Shown here: positions 32,470 to 41,400 of the stretch, piece by piece | How the letters are laid out: each line of letters begins with the position of its first letter | How positions within the stretch are numbered: the stretch's first letter is position 1 | Assembly (NCBI GenBank): GCA_964538485.1 | Contig: CAZIHJ010000014.1 | Location: forward strand, 1-43,124 | Length of the DNA: 43,124 bases | Direction: 5' to 3' | From: JBJXHC01 sp964538485 | GTDB lineage: Bacteria; Bacteroidota; Ignavibacteria; UBA10030; UBA6906 | The notes under the pieces: generated by a model | What the model was told of the DNA's origin: nothing | Database searches by the model: none | Seen by the model: the letters and a program-made list of their open reading frames with translations, nothing else | Position numbers and translations under genes: made by a program

Positions 32470-33543
32470 ATGAACACGAACCGAAGAGAGTTCATCAAGC
32501 GCGTCAGTGCAATCAGTGCCGGAGCTGCAATTGCTGGATCGCTGGAGACACTTTCCGCCCAGACGGATTCAATCACGAAGGCAAACCCGATAGTGATTGC
32601 GAGCGCGAATGGTATGAAAGCGTCCGAGAAGGCGATGGAGGTTATTCAAGCCGGAGGGGATGCTCTGGACGGAGTCATTGCCGGGGTGAATCTTGTTGAA
32701 GACGACCCCAATGATACAAGTGTCGGTTACGGAGGGTTGCCGAATGAAGAAGGCGTTGTTGAACTGGACGCCGCGATCATGCACGGCCCGACACATCGTG
32801 CAGGCGCTGTTGCATCGCTACGCAATATCAAGAATCCGTCAAAAGTTGCTCGGCTCGTCATGGAACGGACGGATCACGTGCTGCTCGTTGGCGAAGGCGC
32901 GTTGCGCTTCGCAAGAGCACATGGATTCAAGGAAGAAGACCTGTTGACCGACCGTTCCCGCGCGGAGTGGCTCACGTGGAAGGAAAAGCTCTCCCCAAAG
33001 GATGACTGGCTGTCGCCTCATACCGAGCTCGACAAGGATGTTGGAGGGCTATTCGAACCATTTCATCGCAACACCGGTACGATCCACTGTTCAGGATTGG
33101 ACCTGAAGGGAAATCTCTCGTGTGTCACTACGACGAGTGGCCTGGCATACAAAATACCCGGGCGTGTTGGAGATTCTCCCATCATTGGCGCCGGGTTGTA
33201 TGTTGACAACAAGATTGGGGCGGCAGGATCCACCGGTCGGGGAGAGGCAAACCTGATCAGTTGCAACAGTGTTATGGTTGTCGAATGGATGCGTCAGGGT
33301 AAATCTCCTGAAGAAGCATGTCTTGAAGCATGCAAAAGGGTTGTTGAACATAACAAAATGCAACGACTGACGAGAGAAAATGGCCGCCCGTCGTTTGATG
33401 TGAAATTCTACGCTCTGAATGTCAGGGGTGAATTTGGAAGCGCGTCCATCTATGCAGGGGCAACCATGGTGGTGCATGATGGGAAATCCGCCAGTCAATC
33501 CCCCTCTGCGTACCTTTTTAAAGAACCCCCACCAAAGGGCTGA
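32470..33543 (+). CDS. Exported glycosylasparaginase (N4-(beta-N-acetylglucosaminyl)-L-asparaginase)
   Basis: 357 residues, beginning with a twin-arginine type signal (NRREFIKR, hydrophobic stretch to about 30). The Ntn-hydrolase core has the small-subunit start Thr204 in NTGTIHCSGLD, the nucleophile exposed by self-cleavage after Gly203. Conserved substrate residues lie in GRVGDSPIIGAGLYVDN and GSTGRGEANL. It should cleave the GlcNAc-Asn bond of glycoprotein remnants after folding and Tat export. RBS AAGGAAAAG precedes the ATG. The predicted location is the periplasm. Confidence 0.92.
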   Translation: MNTNRREFIKRVSAISAGAAIAGSLETLSAQTDSITKANPIVIASANGMKASEKAMEVIQAGGDALDGVIAGVNLVEDDPNDTSVGYGGLPNEEGVVELDAAIMHGPTHRAGAVASLRNIKNPSKVARLVMERTDHVLLVGEGALRFARAHGFKEEDLLTDRSRAEWLTWKEKLSPKDDWLSPHTELDKDVGGLFEPFHRNTGTIHCSGLDLKGNLSCVTTTSGLAYKIPGRVGDSPIIGAGLYVDNKIGAAGSTGRGEANLISCNSVMVVEWMRQGKSPEEACLEACKRVVEHNKMQRLTRENGRPSFDVKFYALNVRGEFGSASIYAGATMVVHDGKSASQSPSAYLFKEPPPKG

Positions 33544-33583
33544 TATCCCGGACAAGCGAGGAACCATCCCGCCTGTCAAGATG

Positions 33584-33612
33584 TTGACTTTTCGCTGATT
33601 CGTTTGTATCCT
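33584..33612 (+). promoter_or_regulatory. Putative promoter of the sugar dehydrogenase gene
   Basis: TTGACT (33584-33589), a 17-base spacer and TATCCT (33607-33612), about 95 bases before the chosen ATG. Confidence 0.45.
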
Positions 33613-33706
33613 TATACAGTATTGAGTGAAGTTATTCTCGCGATCAATACGAGCATCTCGCGGTCTTCATTAAGTGACACCAGGTGTGTCAGAAACAAGG
33701 GGTTGG

Positions 33707-35677
33707 ATGACGAGATCGTTACGACGTTGTGTTGTTGTCCTTTCACTCATTTACCTTACATATCGCCCGTCAATTGCGCAACAGTACCAGCTTGATACGC
33801 TGGCTGCGAGCCCGAACATCGCGTTCCCGGTAGGGATTGTTTTCTCTCCCGATAACAGCGGCAAGTTCTTCTTCACCGAAAAGAATAACGGCAGGGTTCG
33901 CATTCACACCGGATCATCGCTGGTCACGACTCCATTTGTGACGGTCGGAGTGACTGGAAGCGGAGAACAAGGGCTTCTTGGCATCACACTCCATCCCCAG
34001 TATCCCGACTCAGCCTACGTCTACATTTTCTTCACCCGTTCGACCACCGCTGGCGGTACGCGCGATAACATGATCGTACGCTATACCGATTCCAGCAGCG
34101 TCGGTATTCGTCCGGATACCATTGTCGTTGTGCCACGCAATAATGGCGCAGGCAATCACAATGGGGGCAATGTACACTTTGGCCCGGATGGCAAACTCTA
34201 TGCGACCTTTGGAGAGTATGCCCAAACATCGAACTCGCAGGACAGTACCCCGACCAACCTGCGTGGAAAAATCCTCCGTTTGAATCCCGACGGGTCGATT
34301 CCCGCAGACAATCCATTTCCCGGGGCGCCATTCTGGTCCATCGGTCATCGCAACAGTTTTGATTTCACCTTCGATCCGCTCACCGGGAAAATGTACTGCT
34401 CGGAAAACGGACCGAGTTGTAACGACGAAGTGAACTACGTTCCGCGTCGGGCAAACATGGGATGGCCCATCGAAGGGAATTGCACGTACAGCAACAACCC
34501 CGTCTACAAGAAACCCCTGTATGTTTTCCCAAGCAATCTCCCGGCGTTAACAGGCATTGTTGTGTATCGTGGCACTGCATTCCCACGACTCTATGGCAAA
34601 CTGCTGTTTACCGGCAACAGCAATCCCACGGTGTGGAGTGTTACGCTTACGGCAACCGGAGACACGATCGTCCCTGGCTCGTTCAATACATTCTTTACGT
34701 ATGGTTCCGGATTTGCCGACATCGAACTCGGACCTGATGGAAACATTTATCTCGCAAACGGGCCATACACGGCGAACAGGATTCTCCGCCTGCGGCCTGT
34801 TGCAGCGACATTCACATCGAGCGCACCACTTGCTGCAACGCAAGGTGTGCAGTACTCCTATACCCCTACATTCAACGGGACGCCTCCCGGCCTCAGCATC
34901 GTGACCGGTCCGAATGGTATGATCGTGGATTCGTCCACATGGTCGATTCGCTGGACGCCGACGAACGCACAAGCGCTCGTCGGATCACATCTCGTTGTCC
35001 TCCGGGCAAGCAACGGTACCGGCTTTGTCGATCAATCATTCACCGTCAATGTTGCGAATGTCAACGATCCGCCGGAAGCGTTCGATCTTGTCTCTCCGCC
35101 AAATGACACTACGCTCAGTTTTGTTGGCAAGGACCCGCAGATTGGATTCACGTGGCAGGAATCTCTCGACCCCGATCTTGACCCGGTGAGTTTTACCGTG
35201 CAATTGGATACTGTGAATACATTTTCCAGCGGCGCTTTGATCAATATTCCCGCGGGTTCGGCGACAACCGCCAATATAGTACTGCCGCGTGCATCGCAGG
35301 CATACTACTGGCGTGTGCAGGGATCGGATGGCCAGGTGACGGTGACGAGCGGAAGTTATCGCCGGCTGTTCGTCTCGTTCGTCACGCGGGTACGCGAGGA
35401 TCCAAACGGATTGAATGCACAAACATTGGAGCAGAACTTCCCGAACCCATTCAACCCGAGCACAAGCATCAAGTATACTATTCCAAAGGCCGGGTTTGTG
35501 CGGCTGGCGGTGTTTAATTTATTGGGACAGGAAGTGGCGTTGATTTTCGAGGGAAACCAGAGTGCGGGAACGTATGAGTTTGGATTTGAGAAAGCAGATT
35601 TGCCCACCGGCATTTACTTCTACCGCATCAACGCACCGGATTTTGTCGAGACGAGAAAGATGGTGATCACCAAGTAA
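33707..35677 (+). CDS. Secreted PQQ-type glucose/sorbosone dehydrogenase with T9SS-type sorting domain
   Basis: 656 residues. A signal peptide (CVVVLSLIYLTYRPSIAQ) precedes a six-bladed propeller of the soluble glucose dehydrogenase family: PVGIVFSPDNSGKFFFTEKN, GEQGLLGITLHPQY, GNHNGGNVHFGPDGKLY (the region of the catalytic His), and ENGPSCNDEVNYV. An Ig/cadherin-like domain follows (SSAPLAATQGVQYSYTPTFNG..., about 375-465), then a Fn3-like domain, and a sorting domain (FPNPFNPSTSIKYTI...LPTGIYFYRI...TRKMVITK). It should oxidise sugars outside the cell with PQQ; the substrate is unknown. ATG at 33707 has AAGGGG 4 bases upstream and is preferred over GTG at 33674. A strong terminator follows. 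Confidence 0.9.
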   Translation: MTRSLRRCVVVLSLIYLTYRPSIAQQYQLDTLAASPNIAFPVGIVFSPDNSGKFFFTEKNNGRVRIHTGSSLVTTPFVTVGVTGSGEQGLLGITLHPQYPDSAYVYIFFTRSTTAGGTRDNMIVRYTDSSSVGIRPDTIVVVPRNNGAGNHNGGNVHFGPDGKLYATFGEYAQTSNSQDSTPTNLRGKILRLNPDGSIPADNPFPGAPFWSIGHRNSFDFTFDPLTGKMYCSENGPSCNDEVNYVPRRANMGWPIEGNCTYSNNPVYKKPLYVFPSNLPALTGIVVYRGTAFPRLYGKLLFTGNSNPTVWSVTLTATGDTIVPGSFNTFFTYGSGFADIELGPDGNIYLANGPYTANRILRLRPVAATFTSSAPLAATQGVQYSYTPTFNGTPPGLSIVTGPNGMIVDSSTWSIRWTPTNAQALVGSHLVVLRASNGTGFVDQSFTVNVANVNDPPEAFDLVSPPNDTTLSFVGKDPQIGFTWQESLDPDLDPVSFTVQLDTVNTFSSGALINIPAGSATTANIVLPRASQAYYWRVQGSDGQVTVTSGSYRRLFVSFVTRVREDPNGLNAQTLEQNFPNPFNPSTSIKYTIPKAGFVRLAVFNLLGQEVALIFEGNQSAGTYEFGFEKADLPTGIYFYRINAPDFVETRKMVITK

Positions 35678-35698
35678 TCTATTGCCCACGTGAATTCC

Positions 35699-35732
35699 AT
35701 GCCCATTCGAGTGATTGACGAATGGGCATTTT
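35699..35732. terminator. Bidirectional-type terminator hairpin
   Basis: ATGCCCATTCG and CGAATGGGCAT form a perfect 11-base stem around a 9-base loop, followed by TTT on the plus strand. It separates the convergent sugar dehydrogenase and phosphatase genes, and its reverse complement could also end the phosphatase transcript. Confidence 0.8.
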
Positions 35733-35734
35733 CT

Positions 35735-36967
35735 TTACCGTGTCCGCTTGATGACGACCAGTGTTTTGTCATCTGAAAACTCGATAAGACGGTTATGGAT
35801 CTGGACCTCCTGGAGAATTTCCGTGCAGATCTCCTTCGGAGAGCGATCTTGTAATGCCTTGAGCTTCTCAATCAGACGCTTCTCGCCATACATCTCGTGG
35901 TTCTCGTTGGAAGCGTCAGATATCCCGTCAGTGTAGAGGAGGAGAATGTCGCCCTTATTCATGATGGCGAATTCCGTTTTGTAGCGCTCATTCGGAAACG
36001 GTCCGATGATCTGTCCGGTGGCTGGCAGCAGCTCTACCTCATTGGTTTTCCCGCGCAACAGGATCGGATTGTTGTGGCCGGCGTTCACATAAAACAGGAG
36101 TCCCTTTTCTGCATTATTGATCTCGGCATACACCATTGAGACAAAGTGTTCTGCCGTGAAGGCCTTGTTGACGAGCCGGTTGATACGGGCAATCAACGTC
36201 CCCATTTTTGTCTGGTACTCCACACCCATGCGCAGCGCGCCGGAAACATACAACGCCTGCGCTGCGGCAGAAAGACCTTTGCTTGCCGCATCGCCGATAA
36301 CGACACCCATGCGCTCCTTGTCGTCCGAGGCCTGAAGGTAGTCGAAGAAGTCCCCACCGACAACACGGTCCGGCAATGACACACCGTACAGATCATACGC
36401 GTGAAAGCGCAGCTCGTGATCGGGAAGGATGCTCTTCTGAATATCACGCGCCTTGTCCAGGTCCTGTTCGAGCAACCGTGCCTTGGATTCGATTTTCCGG
36501 TTACGCAGCGCGGTTGTCAATGCCTGACCGATGATGTTCAGCGCGTACGTCATATCATTTTTCAGATAATCCGCGTTGATGGCGATGACATACGTGAAAA
36601 GTTGATGCTCCTTCCAACGCACTTTTTCGCCAACTCCCGTTGCAGAATACAGCTTGATGCCCCGCTGGCGCAGATACTTATCGGTTTCTGTGGTGACAAT
36701 TGTCCCTTTGCGCGGGAGTTGCATGAACATCGGATAGTCTGCAATGTTCAGCCGGAAGCTCTTCTTGATCGGCTCCATTTCCCCCTCCTGGTGGATGAGC
36801 TTGTAGGTGCCCGCGGTAGGCTCAAGCTTCCAGATACGCCCGCCCCGGATGGGGATCTCCTCGTTGCTGATGATTTCCTTCAGGATGTGCGTGAGCAACT
36901 GATCGTCCGTGCGCACCTGACGGTCGCCCATCATTTCAATGGTTCTGTAGAGTTTATGCTGGTTCAT
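35735..36967 (-). CDS. PP2C-type serine phosphatase with GAF-like sensor (SpoIIE/RsbU-like)
   Basis: 410 residues. The N-terminal half (about 15-170) is a GAF-like sensor; a helical linker (ARLLEQDLDKARDIQKSILP) follows, then a SpoIIE phosphatase domain from about 190. Metal-binding acids are visible in DRVVGGDFFDY, VVIGDAASKGLSAA, LLLYTDGISDA and FSDDKTLVVIKR. In this family the phosphatase often works in partner-switching networks with an anti-sigma-factor antagonist; no such partner is adjacent. It is cytoplasmic, with no signal peptide. Its 5' end borders the large structured intergenic region. Confidence 0.9.
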   Translation of the reverse strand: MNQHKLYRTIEMMGDRQVRTDDQLLTHILKEIISNEEIPIRGGRIWKLEPTAGTYKLIHQEGEMEPIKKSFRLNIADYPMFMQLPRKGTIVTTETDKYLRQRGIKLYSATGVGEKVRWKEHQLFTYVIAINADYLKNDMTYALNIIGQALTTALRNRKIESKARLLEQDLDKARDIQKSILPDHELRFHAYDLYGVSLPDRVVGGDFFDYLQASDDKERMGVVIGDAASKGLSAAAQALYVSGALRMGVEYQTKMGTLIARINRLVNKAFTAEHFVSMVYAEINNAEKGLLFYVNAGHNNPILLRGKTNEVELLPATGQIIGPFPNERYKTEFAIMNKGDILLLYTDGISDASNENHEMYGEKRLIEKLKALQDRSPKEICTEILQEVQIHNRLIEFSDDKTLVVIKRTR

Positions 36968-37343
36968 AAGAGTGTGTGGTGAATGATGTTACAAGGTACG
37001 AAATTGGCGGTTCACTTGAGTAGCGTGACGGGGATGTTCAAGATTGGGATGGCCAATAACTGTTTTGTATTTGATCTGTCGATAGTCCGGGAATAGCACA
37101 TAACGATTTAGCAAAACACATCCGTTGTTTTTTGGCGGCCCAGAGATGATGCGGCGGAAGCCGCTTTCATACGATTCATTTCTCGCCGGTGGAGCCGCAA
37201 TACCAAGTCGCGCCAAAAATAATGGAGCGACCGCAACTTGGTCTTGAATAGTATCAACCAAGCCTTTCAACAAAGGGGGCGTCGGTGTTTTGCTTGTTAT
37301 GTGCAGGCAAAGTTCGATTGTTAGAGCGTTTTGCGGCACAAAG
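36968..37343. other. Intergenic stretch with hairpins; no confident gene
   Basis: 376 bases between the phosphatase and the DUF4386 gene. It holds an 11-base inverted repeat (37202-37242) and a small GCGGC-GGAA-GCCGC hairpin (37151-37164) with a GNRA-type loop. A minus-strand frame (37339-36989, 116 codons) is open but has no family-like blocks and includes both hairpins, so I leave it uncalled. It could be a structured RNA or a decayed cassette. Confidence 0.5.
37202..37242. repeat. Inverted repeat with 11-base arms
   Basis: ACCAAGTCGCG (37202-37212) and CGCAACTTGGT (37232-37242) pair with one G-T or A-C position and enclose a 19-base AT-rich loop. There is no T-run after it, so it is not a simple terminator. 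Confidence 0.6.
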
Positions 37344-38090
37344 TTAAGCGCTTGATGGTTTAAGATTTCTCATTGCAAACATCTCTTGCCATCTATCAAC
37401 ATTTACGCCCTTCACAATCAGCCAGAGTGTCAGTGAAAGCTCCGCAATAAAAATCGGTACAAAGATTGCTGGAAATAGTGTTGCTGCAAATTTTGGATTT
37501 AGGAAGTGAGTGAAGCTGTTCAGGAAATAGCAAACACCTGCAACCACAAGCAGACCGCCAATGACTTTCGGAAGGAAGCTTGATTTGAGAATCAGATAGC
37601 CAAGTGAAAAGCATGTGAAACTGAAAAATACCAAACTGATGGCATAGCCGTCGCCGTGCAGCCTCATTGCAAGTAACGCAAGACTATGGAGTTGGTCTGC
37701 TTGAAAGGCTTTCAGGAAGTCGGATCCTTCTAAGAGTTTGAGAACCACAAAATGGCTGATGCTTGTGACTGCAAGGATAATATCACAGGCAACTCTCGTG
37801 AACGCCGCCAGTAGGGAGATGTATTTGTCAACTGGCCCCAACAATGCGTATAGGATAACGGAAATTGCCACATCAAACACGAGGTGAAGCAGCTCACCAG
37901 AAAAGCCAAGTCGAAACAGCAACTCGTTGGAAGCAATGTTGTTGGCAGTGGCGGTAGCGTCGTCAGATACGACCAGCCTTGATCTTACGAAGATTTCGGC
38001 GAAGCTACCTGCGACGATAATGTATAGATAGAGAATACCAGCGAGTCTTGCATAAAGCTGTGGAGAAGTCTCAACACTACGGTTCGTCAT
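37344..38090 (-). CDS. DUF4386 family membrane protein
   Basis: 248 residues with six hydrophobic helices. Landmarks of DUF4386 are LYARLAGILYLYIIVAGSFAE at the start, an outward loop with NNIASNELLFRLGFSGELL, and VLKLLEGSDFLKAF. Function is unknown for the family. The gene is AT-richer than its neighbours: a sampled 60-base stretch at 37441 has 21 G+C against 34 at 36241. It sits alone between two intergenic regions rich in hairpins and repeats, so it may have been acquired by transfer (inference). No transposase or integrase is near. Confidence 0.8.
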   Translation of the reverse strand: MTNRSVETSPQLYARLAGILYLYIIVAGSFAEIFVRSRLVVSDDATATANNIASNELLFRLGFSGELLHLVFDVAISVILYALLGPVDKYISLLAAFTRVACDIILAVTSISHFVVLKLLEGSDFLKAFQADQLHSLALLAMRLHGDGYAISLVFFSFTCFSLGYLILKSSFLPKVIGGLLVVAGVCYFLNSFTHFLNPKFAATLFPAIFVPIFIAELSLTLWLIVKGVNVDRWQEMFAMRNLKPSSA

Positions 38091-38237
38091 ATTGGCTCCA
38101 GTTCAAAAGCAATTGTCGCCACACTCTGGCGTTTAGTGCTTGGCTAATCGCCACAACGTGGCGGCTATTTCGGCATGTGAGCGATTAAATCTTACAGAGT
38201 TTCTTGCGGAGAATCAAGGTGGAGGTGGAAAGAGAAA

Positions 38238-38296
38238 ACCGCAGGGTGCAAAGACTCAGAGAAAGAAATGTCTCTGCGTCTCAGCGCCTCTGCGGT
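38238..38296. repeat. Long imperfect hairpin, REP-like element
   Basis: ACCGCAG (38238-38244) and CTGCGGT (38290-38296) close a stem that continues inside with GACTCAGAGA against TCTCTGCGTC (one mismatch), leaving an 8-base loop AAGAAATG. The TCTCTGCGTC...CTCTGCGGT wording resembles dispersed palindromic repeats known from many environmental genomes (from memory). Confidence 0.6.
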
Positions 38297-38313
38297 GATA
38301 TTTCCAATTGTTG

Positions 38314-38403
38314 CTCTGCTTCAGACCCTTCGGTCGCTTGCAGCGACAGCAACGTCAGCGGTTCTGTTCCTCTGCTTCAGACCCTTCGGTCGCTTGCAGC
38401 GAC
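38314..38403. repeat. Two perfect 34-base direct repeats
   Basis: Copies at 38314-38347 and 38370-38403, both starting CTCTGCTTCAGACCCTTCGG, separated by 22 bases (period 56). The repeats contain the near-palindrome GTCGCTTGCAGCGAC, able to form a hairpin. Two copies only, with no cas gene, so not a CRISPR array. Confidence 0.75.
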
Positions 38404-38420
38404 CTCAGGGTAGAAAAAAG

Positions 38421-41400
38421 CTATTTCATCAGAACCATTTTCCGGGTCTGCACAAACGACGGACCTGAAGTTGATTGCGTTTCAATCCGGAAGAAATACA
38501 CCCCACTGCTGACAACGCTGCCGGAGCTATTGGTTCCATTCCAATCAATGGAGAGATGTCCTGCCGGCTGGGTGGCATCAACAAGTGTTGCAATTTCGCT
38601 GCCGGTGATGTCATACACGGTCAATCGCACACGGCTTTCCTGTGGCAGCGCATATTCAATCCGTGTCGTTGGGTTGAACGGGTTGGGGTAGTTCTGTCCG
38701 AGAGCATATTGTTTCGGCACAGCTTCTCCGCTGACCATACGCAACGCGATGGATGCGGTTGAGGAGATCTCCACGGCATTGCCATCCCTCAATGGATGCG
38801 ATGCGCGTACGGTATTGCCGTCTCGCTCGTCTATAAAATACTTCCAGCCATTATTGCCCGTCGCGGCGGTAATACGAAGCGGGAGTGTAGCTGATTGGAC
38901 CGTAATTCCAAAGAGAGCGCTTTGTTGTGTTGTGTTTGCAGGCGACTCCAACATTCTCTGGCTCTCAAACCGCGCGTCAAACGCTCCCGCCGGAGGTACA
39001 GGAGGGAGTTGATAGCGTTTGAGGTCGGGGACGTCGCCAGGAGCTGTGGCAACGTACAGTTTCTGTGACCGCCCTCGCTGATCTGTAATAGTGATACTTG
39101 TGAATTTATTCAAGTCGATTGGCCGTTCCGCTTCGTTGGGTGTCGGGCCGAGAACAAGTGTGCCGGCAGCATTAGTCTTCACCCAATACCCAATTCCGGG
39201 AGAAATGGTGGAGACCGGATTGTAACCGAACAGGGTGTATTCATAGAAGAAGCTCTCCACCAGGCCGCCCGTCGGTGCGGGTATCGCGTGGTCGACCGAG
39301 CCGACGAGGTTCCAACCCAGACTGACGCTGCTGTTAACCTGGGAAAGTGGATTGCCCCACAATTTCTCTGTTATCGGGACCGTTGTTTTTATCCAGTAAC
39401 CCGATCCCGGAGTCAAAGAATCAACAAGGGCGTAAGCGCTTCCGGTGAACCGGTATGTGGAATTTGGAACGGCGGTTGGATACACCGATGCGACAGAATT
39501 ATCCGTGCGCGTCAGCGGTACGGATACAAGATTCCACTGATCAAATAATGGAACAGATGCGGTAGTAAGTGACTGTCCGGCCGCAAAGCAGCTATCCGGT
39601 CCGGGCCAATCCGTCAGCGGGCTCAATGTCGTAATGCCCTCGCCAGCAGTGCCCGTGCCGCCGAGAACAAAATCCATGAAGTGGTAGTCGCCACCGAGAT
39701 GATCCTTCATACCCACCATAGCACCGATATCGGAGCCGGCGAATGTTCCTGCTGCAACGGGGCCGTAATGGTATTCAATGATGTTTGTGCCTTCAAGCAA
39801 CCGCAGTTGGAAGTTTACCCGGGTCGTGGTCAATACATTGTCGTAATACGCGAGCATGTTCTTCCACTGTACAATAAAAATGCGGCGAGGTGCAGTACCA
39901 ATCGTTGTGTAGCTGATTGCGCTGCTGCCGTCTGCCATCAAGTCTTCAAGCCACGGAGCCAGTGTTTTTGTCGGGCGTGCAGTAGAGAAGAGCGTGCCGT
40001 TCTGGTTTGCCAGTCCGAGTTGCGCGGCGGTGGAAAGCCCACGTTCGGTACCGCGTGTGCCCGTTCCCAGCTCAGCCCAGCCATTCGTGCTGATTTGAAG
40101 TGAGTCGTAGGTGAAGGAATCGTAGACAAACTGGAATGGAAGGACAATGGCGCTTTGCGCGTCGTCGCCTGTGGGTCCGGACGTTCCGGATATCTCAGTG
40201 TACGCGCGGTGACGCTTGATGACGTTATACGTTGTCACCGTTCCTGGTGCGACAACGGTAAGTGTGCCGTTGAGTGTATCATTAGAAGCGTTCTGATCGG
40301 CAGCGATTGTGATTGCTTGTAGTGTGTAGGTCCCCGTAACCGTTGGTGTGTAACTCCCCGTAAAAGTTACGGTACGCGATTCAATGGCACCGAGCGGTGC
40401 AATACGTTGCGTGTTTGCATATTGCTCCACCCCACTGAGCAGTATCCTGTAGCGCACATCGAATGAATCGACTGATGTCATTCCACCAACGTTCCTGAAA
40501 CTTGCAGAAATTGGAGAGAGCGACGTGTTGACGAGACTGGAGGTTCCGCCGGCGGGCGAAATGAACGAGAGTGATCGGTAGTCAAAGAGACCGGAGGGAG
40601 GCAGATCGCGTTCATACACACCGTTACCAAATGTTGCGGCCCGCAGCAAACGACCAACGTTTGAGACAGAGAGATCAAGCACCATGGCCGTAGGCATGCC
40701 GGTATCGAAGAGATGCCAGCTCGTTCCACCCGTTGTTGTACGATAGACACCGAGATCGGTGCCGACAAAGATCGTATTCGGGAAAAGTGGATCAACTGCT
40801 ACAGATTGCGTCGGAACATCCGGAAGATTGGAACTGATGTCGCTCCATGTAGACCCGGCGTTTGTCGTCTTGAACACATGCGAAGCACCGTAACCGGAGA
40901 ATGTAATGTAGGCGATCAGGCTTGAGTTCTGATCGAAGGAAATGTCGGTAGGATAGCGATTCGGCATTGAGCCGGTAACATTGGACCAACTTGTACCGCC
41001 GTTGGTGGAGCGGAATACCTGGAACGTTGCCCCAGCGGCGCTGCTTCCGGTGCCTGCAATGAGCGTATCCGGGTTTCGGAATGAAACCCCGATGCACGCA
41101 ACGTTCGTCCCGTTGAAGTTCACCCCTCCGTTTGTTGCAAACCAGTTCCCGCCGGCGTTGGTCGTCTTATATACCACTTTCGCACCGCCATAGAGAATGT
41201 TCGAGTTGGAAGGTGAAATAACAAAGGGGGCGATGAAGTTCGCATTGGCGCTTCCCGTCGCGAGTCCAGTCGTTGAGCCAAACCACGACGCTCCGCCGTT
41301 GGTGGTCTTGGAAATAGCGAGATACACATACTCTTCATACATCACATCGGCATTTGTCGGATCGATTGCGCACCACCCTCCATCACCACCGTACGTCTTG

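Larger units (their letters stand above)
38091..38420. other. Intergenic stretch holding hairpins and repeats, no gene
   Basis: 330 bases. It contains a CGCCAC-AAC-GTGGCG hairpin (38149-38163), a 59-base long imperfect hairpin (38238-38296) and two 34-base direct repeats (38314-38403). Open frames over it are short and repeat-driven, so I call no protein. Confidence 0.7.

Noticed and set aside
36989..37339. Minus-strand frame of 116 codons
   Set aside because: No family-like blocks or signal; it spans two hairpins and has no ribosome site I can defend.
37320..38180. Integron cassette with attC site around the DUF4386 gene
   Set aside because: A GTTAAGC core-like word occurs near 37343, but I could not find a paired core site with the right spacing, and no integrase is present.
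38314..38403. CRISPR array
   Set aside because: Only two repeat copies, one 22-base spacer and no cas genes.
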